Shown here piece after piece: positions 28,323 to 35,979 of a stretch of DNA of 64,000 nt. This stretch comes from Amphritea atlantica. GTDB taxonomy: Bacteria; Pseudomonadota; Gammaproteobacteria; Pseudomonadales; Balneatricaceae. Location: assembly GCA_024397875.1 (NCBI GenBank), contig CP073344.1, positions 3,711,001 through 3,775,000 of the forward strand, written 5' to 3'. A program made the position numbers and the translations under genes. Positions within the stretch are counted from its first letter, which is position 1, and each line of letters starts with the position of its first letter. The notes beneath the pieces are model-generated. The model ran no database searches and had not been told where the DNA came from. It worked only from the letters and a program-made list of their open reading frames with translations.

Positions 28323-29835
28323 AACCTAGCTCCTCAAGATACTTAGCCATATCACTTTCAAGGTCATTAAGCTGAACTTGGAGCTGCTTACGCTCGGTAC
28401 GTACTTCCATAAGATCGATTTCATCCTCTTCTTCAAAGGTATCAACATAACGCGGGATGTTGAGGTTGTAATCGTTCTCTTGGATCTCCTCTAGGCTGGC
28501 CAGATAGGCATATTTGTCCACGTCCTGCCCCGCTTTGTATGTGGAGAGGATTTTGGCGATATGATCTGTGGTCAGCAGGTTCTGATTTTTACCGGCTTTA
28601 AACTCACTACTGGCATCGATAAACAGCACCTTGTCGTCGTGCTTATCCTTGCGAAACAGCAGGATGGCTGCAGGAATACCAGTGCCATAAAACAACTTCT
28701 CGGGCAGGCCGATTACGGCATCCAGTAGGTTTTCGTCGATCAGTTGTTTACGAATTTTCCCTTCGCTAGAGCCACGAAACAACACGCCGTGCGGCACCAC
28801 GACGCCCATGCGGCCGCTGCCGGGCTTCAGAGTTTCGATCATATGTAAGATAAAGGCGTAGTCGCCTTTGCTTTTGGGCGGCACACCACGGCGGAAGCGC
28901 CCGAACTTGTCGTGCTCGGCTTCGTCGTGACCCCACTTGTCCAGACTGAACGGCGGGTTGGCGGTGACGATATCAAATAACATCAGGCCGCCGTTTTTAT
29001 CGAGCAGCTTGGGATTGCGGATGGTGTCGCCCCATTCGATCTTATGGTTGTCCTCGCCATGCAGAAACATGTTCATCTTGGCTAGTGACCAGGTAGAACC
29101 GATCGCTTCCTGGCCATAGAGGGCATACTGTTTGCTATCGTGGTTTTGACGAATTTTGTTGCCGCACTTCATCAATAGAGAGGCCGAGCCACAGGCTGGA
29201 TCACAGATGCTGTCACCCGCTTGCGGTTCTAACAGTTCGGCGATCAAATCAGACACTTCCGGCGGGGTATAAAATTCACCGGCCTTCTGTCCACCGGAGG
29301 CCGCGAAGTTTTTGATCAGGTACTCATAGGCGTTGCCGATCACATCCAACGTACCGACACGGCTGGGCTTGAGGTTGAGCTGCGGCTTGGCAAAGTCTTC
29401 CAACAGGTGGCGCAAGATGGTGTTCTTTTGCTTCTCTTCGCCCAGCTTGTCAGTGTTGAACGAGATGTCCTGGAATACGCTTTTTCCGGCGTCTTTGAGC
29501 TTGGTACCGTTGGCTTCTTCGATGGCATGCAGCGCCTGATCGATACGCTCACCATTGCCGGGCTCGTGACGGTGCTCCCACAGCGTATAAAAGCTGCCGC
29601 TTTTGGGCAGTACAAAGCGCTCGTTCTTCATCATTTCGTCGATCAGCTCCGGCTCGTCACCGTATTCGGCTTTGTAACCATCGTAATGGTCCTGCCACAC
29701 GTCCGAGATGTACTTCAGGAACAGCATGGTGAGGATGAAGTCTTTATAGGTATCGGCGCTAATGGTGCCGCGAAAGGTATCGCAGGCGCCCCAAAGCGCT
29801 TTGTTGATGCTGTCTTGGTTGATCTTATCGCTCAC
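28312..29835 (-). CDS. hsdM: Type I restriction-modification N6-adenine methyltransferase, M subunit
   Basis: A 507-residue methyltransferase. The N-terminal HsdM domain begins SINKALWGACDTFRGTIS. The catalytic domain has motif I DPACGSASLLM (about 220) and motif IV NPPF (about 290), the signature of N6-adenine methylation. The GTG at 29835 is chosen because AAGGAA lies 8 bases upstream and it is only 4 bases from the dinD stop; longer in-frame readings would overlap dinD. Its C terminus overlaps hsdS. Confidence 0.94.
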   Translation of the reverse strand: MSDKINQDSINKALWGACDTFRGTISADTYKDFILTMLFLKYISDVWQDHYDGYKAEYGDEPELIDEMMKNERFVLPKSGSFYTLWEHRHEPGNGERIDQALHAIEEANGTKLKDAGKSVFQDISFNTDKLGEEKQKNTILRHLLEDFAKPQLNLKPSRVGTLDVIGNAYEYLIKNFAASGGQKAGEFYTPPEVSDLIAELLEPQAGDSICDPACGSASLLMKCGNKIRQNHDSKQYALYGQEAIGSTWSLAKMNMFLHGEDNHKIEWGDTIRNPKLLDKNGGLMLFDIVTANPPFSLDKWGHDEAEHDKFGRFRRGVPPKSKGDYAFILHMIETLKPGSGRMGVVVPHGVLFRGSSEGKIRKQLIDENLLDAVIGLPEKLFYGTGIPAAILLFRKDKHDDKVLFIDASSEFKAGKNQNLLTTDHIAKILSTYKAGQDVDKYAYLASLEEIQENDYNLNIPRYVDTFEEEDEIDLMEVRTERKQLQVQLNDLESDMAKYLEELGYGA

Positions 29836-29839
29836 GGGG

Positions 29840-30676
29840 CTATTCCTTGTCTGTTTTGTTGGCCAGCTTTTTTGCTGCTGATTCGAGCTGTCTAATGTTC
29901 TTTTCTGGTGTAGGAAGGTTTTCTGGCATATCTCCCCCAAGCTCCTCAATGGTTTGGCGGACTTTCTGCCCTACCTCAAAATGCGTTTGGTTGGCTTGCT
30001 TTTTATCCTGGACGTTGTCGCGCTTTAGCTTCTCTTCAGCTTGGGTGGCTCGGAAGAGGTTAGCTGCAAGTTCAGTTGACCCCATGTGGTCGAGGATTTT
30101 CTGGCTCTTTTTCAACCCCTTACGAGCATGTATCGCTTTGGTGTCCAATCCGCCATATAAGCCCTTGTAACCATGATTCTGAAAAATGGCAAAATCCAGG
30201 CTGGATTCCACTCCCGCCTGCTGCGCTGCTTCCACAAGCTGCTTGTTGTGCTCTTTAAGCTCGTTGCGCAAAAACAGGCGCTTCTCATCTTCCTTAAGTT
30301 GTTTAAAGGCTTCGTCGTCAGCCAGCTCTTGACGGCGGGTTTGTACGGCAAAGTAGGTTTGCCCTGCGGCAATCACTGGTTTGTTAGGATCACCGTTTTG
30401 CACGACAAGATAGCAAGCGTAGCGAGACAAATGGATGTCATCTAGCTCCCTCTGTGCACCAGATCCAAGGGAGACCTTTTTGGTGGTTTCAACGAAATGG
30501 TCTGAAACCTCGTGGTTACTGGATTCGCAGGCTTGTATCGATTTTCTGACAACCTTAAGGAAGTTACGCCAATCTTTGTAATCCAGCAGCGGAGCTAGAT
30601 CTCTAGCAGACCAGAACTCTTGTCCTTGCTCTGCCGTGTGCTTCAGTCGTTCGAAAGAATGATGTTGTTCGTTCAT
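29840..30676 (-). CDS. dinD: DinD-family protein embedded in the hsd operon
   Basis: A 278-residue protein matching DinD in length and content. An N-terminal BRO-N-like domain (EFWSARDLAPLLDYKDWRNFLKVVRKS, about 20-46) is followed by IHLSRYACYLVVQNGDPNKPVIAAGQTYFAVQTR and a C-terminal helical part with NHGYKGLYGGLDTKAIHARK. E. coli DinD is SOS-induced and reported to inhibit RecA. No LexA box is visible upstream of this operon, so control here is different. GGAGG is 9 bases before the ATG. It lies 2 bases after the half-size hsdS stop and 4 bases before hsdM. Confidence 0.88.
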   Translation of the reverse strand: MNEQHHSFERLKHTAEQGQEFWSARDLAPLLDYKDWRNFLKVVRKSIQACESSNHEVSDHFVETTKKVSLGSGAQRELDDIHLSRYACYLVVQNGDPNKPVIAAGQTYFAVQTRRQELADDEAFKQLKEDEKRLFLRNELKEHNKQLVEAAQQAGVESSLDFAIFQNHGYKGLYGGLDTKAIHARKGLKKSQKILDHMGSTELAANLFRATQAEEKLKRDNVQDKKQANQTHFEVGQKVRQTIEELGGDMPENLPTPEKNIRQLESAAKKLANKTDKE

Positions 30677-30678
30677 GG

Positions 30679-31269
30679 CTAATAACCCTCCTTGTTATCC
30701 AATAAGTCTTTAGCAATCGAGCTCTGCAGCCGCTCACCATTGCTTATCAGTTGTTCTGCTATTCGTTGTTCCTGTCGCACCGCACGAGCCAAGCCAATAA
30801 TGGTTTGCTGCTTGGCGAGTGGTGGGACGGCTATAGGCGCTTCTTCCGCGACCGTTCGGCGAATGCTCTTAGTTAACGAACCTTCGGCATTTTGCTCAAA
30901 GTAGCGCTGACAGGGCTGTTGGTTTAGAAACCACACCAGATACTCCGGCAGCACGTTATCTTGTTTGCTTCGTACTATAAAAAACTGAGGCGCTGCGACT
31001 GCTCGTGTTCCGGCTTGCAGGAGCTGGTCCGTGATCAGTGCCGCATAGTTATGGCCACCACGAGCAGCAACCAATATATCTCCAGGCTTAAGCCAATCGG
31101 GTTCGCGCTTACCAGTCAGCTCGGTTTCCATACAACCTGACCACTGTATCCCTTCGCGCTCCGATACATCCTTCATCTGAACCGCGACCACGCCAGTACC
31201 TGCCGACTCGAGGATTTTGCCCCGAAACGGATAGCCTGCGCTGATGGTTGCGATTTGTTTGAGCTGCAT
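30679..31269 (-). CDS. Half-size HsdS-like protein (single target-recognition domain)
   Basis: A 196-residue protein with one HsdS target-recognition domain (MQLKQIATISAGYPFRGK start, WLKPGDILVAARGGHNYAALI core). One conserved spacer helix, PPLAKQQTIIGLARAVRQEQRIAEQLI, follows. It is half the size of normal HsdS and shares no long identity with either half of the full HsdS at 27081-28322. Half-size S subunits can dimerise or compete for HsdM. It is the first gene of the seven-gene operon, with AAAGAG 7 bases before the ATG. Confidence 0.85.
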   Translation of the reverse strand: MQLKQIATISAGYPFRGKILESAGTGVVAVQMKDVSEREGIQWSGCMETELTGKREPDWLKPGDILVAARGGHNYAALITDQLLQAGTRAVAAPQFFIVRSKQDNVLPEYLVWFLNQQPCQRYFEQNAEGSLTKSIRRTVAEEAPIAVPPLAKQQTIIGLARAVRQEQRIAEQLISNGERLQSSIAKDLLDNKEGY

Positions 31270-31300
31270 TCTGGTACTCTTTACATCGTTGATGATGCAT

Positions 31301-31329
31301 ATAATCGTAAATTATCAGACCAGGGTCAA
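31301..31329 (-). promoter_or_regulatory. Candidate promoter of the hsd operon
   Basis: Minus strand TTGACC (31329-31324), 17-base spacer, GATTAT (31306-31301), about 30 bases before the half-hsdS ATG. Confidence 0.6.
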
Positions 31330-31938
31330 TGTTTCATTGTCATTTATGCAAAAAAAACAAACAAAAAGACCCTGTAAAGAAAAGCAAGGCCTGCTTATTG
31401 GTTGCCAGAGAAAGGGGCTGAAAGGCGATGTAGAAAGGTCTATTGTGAGCAAGTGTTAAATAAGACTTATTACAGGAAAATAATTGATAGTCAGAACAGT
31501 TCAGCTGGCGGCGCACTGCGGAGCCTTTTCTATGAGTACTCCGATTTTGATGACTCGCGCCCTAGAAAACCTTCTGATGTTCACATTGCCGTGCAGGCAG
31601 CTTGAAAAAGTTCGTTACTTCTCTGCGCTGCCTTCTTTACACCTGACTGTTCTACTGTCTGTAGATAGCACGATGGGGTGTGCTCGCAGGCTCCCTATCT
31701 GCCCTCAAAGTACTTTTCAATCATTGTTTGTTAATAATTATTAACATGGTTCTTTGCAATATCAGCATACGAAAAGAGCCACAATTGAACATGTGTATGC
31801 TACGTTAAACAGGAATGAATTTTTTGAATGGATAACTGACTTAATAGCATATTCCTTAGGATTTTATGTATTTCCAAGTAGCTATGACGTTATCTTAGGA
31901 TGTTGCTGTTCATCTAACTGAAGACAGGATCATAGCTT
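31330..31938. other. Gap with no convincing gene
   Basis: About 600 bases between the restriction operon and the broken marC. Short open frames on the plus strand (for example 31402-31605 and 31484-31744) lack ribosome sites and recognisable domains. I see no long repeat or terminator. Confidence 0.4.
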
Positions 31939-32149
31939 TTGGACTGGAACAATATATTAAATTTTCACAGCCTTGCTCGTGAGTTCATAACACTATTCGT
32001 TGTGATAGATCCTATTGGCACAATTCCAGTTTATCTGTTTGCAATATCCAGTGTTCCCGAAAAACTACATAGGCGCTTTGCTGTACACGCGGTAGTGATA
32101 TCGATGATTGTATTACTGGCATTTTTAGCTGGTGGCCAGATCCTACTAG

Positions 32150-33758
32150 CAGCCCGTCGGACTAGCGTCCGACTGGCATAATTTAAGGTGAGACACTGAT
32201 ATGCCTATCAGCAAATGCGTCAGAGCTTGCTTGTCTTATTGTATTTTAAGACCAAAGCTCGATATTCAACTTATCATTCACCGCTACACTTGCGTGAACA
32301 CTACAGTTAGCCTGAACTCCACCTCTTTGTTATGCCATTCTTAGCACATTCATTCGTTTCACATTCCATGCAAGCGTCACCAACGTCCACTCGCCGGTTA
32401 CTTTGTCTACCCCTCGCATCGAGAACTGCCTGAAGCCCATCACGTGCTTGATAATACCGAAAACCGGTTCCACCGTTTGTTTTCTCAACCCATATAATGC
32501 CCGCCCCGTCTTCGTTGTCAGTCGGTGTTTCATGAGAGACAGAGAATCATCTGTTTCCGGCGCAGGGAGGTCAGGTGCGAACCGTTCAAAAACGGAAAGA
32601 TGGTGTTGGTCTCGCGCGATGGCAAGTAAGGGATCAACATTAGCCTGCGTGCAGAGGCTAACATTGTTGGCACTAAAATAACCGGTATCCGCTAACAGGT
32701 CCGTCACTTTACCTAACTTCACCGGCAAGGCCGTCAGGGGTTTCAGCGCTGGTTCTATTTGCTGTTTGTCGTTCGGGGCCTGAGTTACATGTGTACTCAT
32801 TATCAGCATCGTCTCTGTATCGACGCTGGCCTGTGCATTGTAGCACTGCTCGAAGCCGCCACCTGATACTGGCATGATGCGCGACTCGTCATCGGTCAGG
32901 TTAACCTGATCTTTATCTTTAGGGCCGGGCTCCGGTGGTATAGGCTCCCGACCTTTAGGCTTTTTTCCCACGTCCCTCTGGGCCTGCCGCCTTTCCTGCT
33001 TACGCTGATATTCGGCTTGTTCACGTTCAAATCGCTCTTGGGCGCGCACCTCAATGGCGACTTTCGCAGCAGCCAGTGCCTCCAGCCGAGTTTCACGGCG
33101 TGCAATCTCCGCAGGAATGTCCAGACCATCAACCACGGGTGTTTGATCAGCTTCCTCAGCCAGCGCAGTCAAGGCTTCCACTTCAGCATGGAGTTGTTTT
33201 TCAATCCTTTTTGCATGAGCATAAGACAGCGCTTTATGCTTGCTGGCATTGGCTTTAATCTTGGTACCATCCAGTGCGATCCGGCCCAGTTTCACCAGAT
33301 TCATCTCTTGGGCCAGGAGCAAAACCTGGACAAATAGCGCTTCAAAGTGGGGTAAAAACCGACGCCGAAAAGCCGCGATCGTATCATGATCAGGGTGGGT
33401 GTTAGCCGCCACATAGCGAAAAGCGACCGAGTCATACGTAGCGCGTTCAATTTTTCTGCTGGAGAAAACACCAGTGGCATAACCGTAGATCAGCAAGCCG
33501 AGTAAGACTGCCGGGTGGTGTGCTTTGGAACCCCTGCCTGTGTATTGTTGAGTGAGTTCAGAAAGATCGAGCTGATCGACAATCTCAACGATAAAGCGCG
33601 CTAAATGGTCTTCGGGCAGCCAGTCTGATACCGAGGGAGGGAATAAGAAGACGGTATCTCGATCAGCAGTGACAAAACGACTCATAGTCATTATCCGGAT
33701 GTAGTCAGGGAAGCTCATTATCTCACAGGAGCTTTATTCGATTAAGTCCGACGGGCTG
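32150..33758. mobile_element. Complete IS1182-family insertion sequence (1609 bp)
   Basis: The ends are perfect 14-bp inverted repeats CAGCCCGTCGGACT (32150-32163) and AGTCCGACGGGCTG (33745-33758). They are flanked by a 4-bp direct repeat CTAG (32146-32149 and 33759-33762). One intact transposase gene lies inside on the minus strand. Removing the element restores the marC frame. Confidence 0.92.
32330..33718 (-). CDS. IS1182-family transposase
   Basis: A 462-residue DDE transposase. The N-terminal segment FLFPPSVSDWLPEDHLARFI is typical of the IS1182 family. The first catalytic aspartate is in IALDGTKIKANASKHKAL, the second in VTDLLADTGYFS, and the glutamate in the C-terminal block KQTVEPVFGIIKHVMGFRQFSMRG. 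A highly charged coiled insert (about 165-250) separates the first two. The frame is intact. Start could be 33718 or the ATG at 33682; neither has a strong ribosome site. Confidence 0.9.
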   Translation of the reverse strand: MSFPDYIRIMTMSRFVTADRDTVFLFPPSVSDWLPEDHLARFIVEIVDQLDLSELTQQYTGRGSKAHHPAVLLGLLIYGYATGVFSSRKIERATYDSVAFRYVAANTHPDHDTIAAFRRRFLPHFEALFVQVLLLAQEMNLVKLGRIALDGTKIKANASKHKALSYAHAKRIEKQLHAEVEALTALAEEADQTPVVDGLDIPAEIARRETRLEALAAAKVAIEVRAQERFEREQAEYQRKQERRQAQRDVGKKPKGREPIPPEPGPKDKDQVNLTDDESRIMPVSGGGFEQCYNAQASVDTETMLIMSTHVTQAPNDKQQIEPALKPLTALPVKLGKVTDLLADTGYFSANNVSLCTQANVDPLLAIARDQHHLSVFERFAPDLPAPETDDSLSLMKHRLTTKTGRALYGLRKQTVEPVFGIIKHVMGFRQFSMRGVDKVTGEWTLVTLAWNVKRMNVLRMA

Positions 33759-34490
33759 CTAGAATCCCTTGGCCTCAGACTAGGCTCATTCCAAATTGCG
33801 GGAGGGATTGTTCTTTTTCTATTTGCATTGAGTATGATTTTTGGTGATTCAAAGCCTGAAACGGAAATTGAAGCTGCAGGTAAAAATCATCTTGACGGGG
33901 CAGTGTTTCCTTTGGCAATTCCGTCGATTGCCTCCCCTGGTGCTATGCTAGCTGTTGTTGTGCTAACTGATAACCATAGCAATTCAATCGCAGAGCAGGC
34001 CGTTACGGGAGCGCTGCTTTTGATTGTGCTTATTATTACACTTGTATTACTGCTGTCAGCAACTCTTATCTATAAGGTGATCGGAAATGCTGGGGCGAGT
34101 GTAATCAGTAGAGTAATGGGTATTGTGCTGACAACAATTGCCGTCGACGCGATTCTTGGCGGACTTGGAACTCTAGGAATAATTCAATTGTGATTGTCAT
34201 ACAGAAATAGGAGGTACTGACAAGTTAACGTCTCAACGAAAGCCTAATTCCGTACTATACTGTTAGGCGACAGCAGCCACAGATGATTTACGCATAGAGT
34301 CAATACAGATCACTGGTTCCATATGGCGGAGTGTATTTGTTACCGTAGACAGGCAACAAACCGTGCTGCGAGATGTTTGTTATTTAAAAAATAGGCTAAT
34401 GAATCTAGAAGCAAAAACCTGCCAACATCTGCATAGCAGAGCCATTTTCCGTTGTCATCAAAAAGACATACTTGCACTCAACCGCTCTAA

Positions 34491-34514
34491 CCATACTTGC
34501 AATTGCAAGTATGG
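34491..34514. repeat. 24-bp perfect palindrome
   Basis: Each half is CCATACTTGCAA or its reverse complement, with no spacer. The left half word ATACTTGCA also occurs once more at about 34468-34476. Confidence 0.75.
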
Positions 34515-34612
34515 GGGTGTTCGGCAGGTACTGTCGACGGAATCCCCCGTAGCGACGAAGGAGCGGAGAGGGGTGAGAACCCCCTGCCCTAATGGAAATG
34601 ATTGCGGAAAGG

Positions 34613-34661
34613 GTCAAGCTGGAACGGAAAAATTACGCAGTAATTTTGAGTAGAGCTTGAC
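34613..34661. repeat. Nested two-stem hairpin
   Basis: The outer stem is GTCAAGCT (34613-34620) with AGCTTGAC (34654-34661). The inner stem is AAAATTAC (34629-34636) with GTAATTTT (34640-34647) around a GCA loop. Both stems are perfect. Confidence 0.65.
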
Positions 34662-34865
34662 GCTTGGAGCAGGCATTGGAATGACGGGCGCACCTTGCAA
34701 AGGTGCTGATTGAGTGCAACAGATTATTGAAGACAACAAGTTTCGAATGAAGTTGTCGACTACCATTCTATATTGCAGCAACAACTATGACGGGCGCGGC
34801 AAAGCGAGCAGTACTGCACAATACCGGTTATTGATGGGCTATTAGTCATATCTACTTTCATAATA

Positions 34866-35144
34866 TTAATGCACCGGTTTCTCTAATATATACTCAAGCA
34901 TCCGCGCATTGATCTCATCAACATCCAGCTGACCATGGTCACAGCCATTCTGAACAACTTTATGTTTGCCGCATACTTCACATATTGCGACTGACCCCCC
35001 TTCATCTGATAGCCTCTGATCTGTGATATCTCCGGTGATGAGTACCTGAGTAAAGATAGCGCCAGCGTCTTTTCCTCGGAAGGCCAGCCATTCTCCTTTC
35101 CGCCTCGATACTGGCAGATTATGTCTTTCCTCACGGATCGACAT
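34866..35144 (-). CDS. Small hypothetical protein with CxxC and CxH pairs
   Basis: A possible 92-residue protein starting MSIREERHNLPVSRRKGEWL and containing CEVCGKHKVVQNGCDHG, which could bind zinc. The ATG at 35144 has only a weak ribosome site; the same frame stays open to 35213 with a TTG. I do not recognise the family. It lies between transposon scars, and it might itself be a fragment. Confidence 0.35.
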   Translation of the reverse strand: MSIREERHNLPVSRRKGEWLAFRGKDAGAIFTQVLITGDITDQRLSDEGGSVAICEVCGKHKVVQNGCDHGQLDVDEINARMLEYILEKPVH

Positions 35145-35262
35145 ACCGACTAAATCGGTGGCTACATTGTTACCGGCTCCCCACGTCCGGGTAGGGAACG
35201 GTTGGTGAAACAACCGGTTTCGTCAGGTAGACATACCCTGCGAAACAGAAATACATGCGACT

Positions 35263-35802
35263 TCAGGTCGCACGTCCAAAATGCCATTCATTGCTTTTTT
35301 TGGTTTGATGCATCTCTGGATCACGCTCACCTGTTTTGTTCTTTGTTGAGGTCAGAGCTTCAATAATCGTTGCATCAACCAGCGTACCTTCTTTTAGAAG
35401 AACGCCTGCTTCAGTCAGCCACTGATTCACTTCCTTGAATAGCTTTCGCGTTAACCCTCTTCGCTCCAGTAGATGACGAAAGTTCATGATGGTTGTGTGG
35501 TCAGGAATGGCTTTGTCCAGAGATAAACCTGCAAACAGGCGCATGGAAGCAATTTCATATAACGCATCTTCCATTGCTGGATCACTCAGGCTGTACCAGT
35601 TCTGCATGCAGTGAATTCGTAGCATCGTAGAGAGTGGGTATGGCCGACGACCCTTGCCCGCTTTGGGATAATGCGGTGTGATAATCTTCTCAAGACGCTT
35701 CCAGGGTATGAGATTATCCATGCGTCCGAGAAAGATCTCTTTACGGGTTTTTCTGCGCTTTTGATTGAACTCGCTGTCGGCGAAAGTAAGTTGATGATCC
35801 AT
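35263..35802 (-). pseudogene. Truncated IS5-family transposase
   Basis: 179 codons starting [21 protein letters not shown], with the IS5 N-terminal domain, [18 protein letters not shown] and the first catalytic aspartate in LVDATIIEA. The frame ends at RAT just after KKSNEWHFG, where intact transposases of about 320 residues go on. The second aspartate and the glutamate are lost, so it cannot be active. Confidence 0.88.
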
Positions 35803-35866
35803 GGCTTATCTCTGAGAAGGTTGCATCGCAGATTGTCTCAAGAGGAGGGACTTATTCGCAACTTCC
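35263..35866 (-). mobile_element. IS5-family remnant, one end only
   Basis: The right end carries the IS5-like terminal sequence GGGAAGTTGCGAATAAGTCC (read leftward from 35866) next to a CTAG at 35867-35870, a typical YTAR target. The transposase gene begins 64 bases inside. The other end is missing: the frame is cut after NEWHFG, where full-length relatives continue. Confidence 0.8.
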
Positions 35867-35923
35867 CTAGGTTTATTACCAATTGAAAAGTCGATAGCTA
35901 TATGTAACGGATGTTTACTTAGG

Positions 35924-35951
35924 AAAAGGCAGCGCGGAATCCTGCGCTGCC
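35924..35951 (-). terminator. Terminator of the RND-containing operon
   Basis: On the minus strand GGCAGCGC and GCGCTGCC form an 8-bp stem around an 8-base loop, followed by TTTTCCT. It lies 29 bases after the transporter stop and marks the left end of the catabolic locus. Confidence 0.85.
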
Positions 35952-35979
35952 CGGGTCATGTTACCTGTTTTGCAGGCTA

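Larger units (their letters stand above)
31939..34193 (+). pseudogene. marC-family gene split by an IS1182-family element
   Basis: The first part (31939-32149) starts at a TTG preceded by AGGATC and encodes a MarC N terminus (FITLFVVIDPIGTIPVYLFAISS). Translation then runs into the insertion sequence. The rest (33763-34193) carries LLESLGLRLGSFQIAGGIVLFLFA and the family signature PLAIPSIASPGAMLAV. Removing the element with one copy of the CTAG duplication joins the halves in frame: 211 plus 431 bases make 214 codons including stop. The interruption is therefore clean and recent. This gene is distinct in sequence from the intact marC at 4909. Confidence 0.9.
34194..34865. other. Structured non-coding stretch
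   Basis: No supported gene. It holds a 24-bp perfect palindrome (34491-34514), a nested hairpin (34613-34661), and GCACCTT-GCA-AAGGTGC (about 34690-34707). A G-rich segment contains GGGG and CCCC arms (about 34570-34584). The concentration of dyads suggests a decayed mobile element end or a structured RNA. Confidence 0.4.

Noticed and set aside
31402..31744. Two small overlapping open frames upstream of the broken marC.
   Set aside because: No ribosome sites, no coding-like composition and no recognisable product.
34363..34653. Open frame of 96 codons in the structured gap.
   Set aside because: It covers the palindromes and hairpins and has no ribosome site or similarity that I can recognise.
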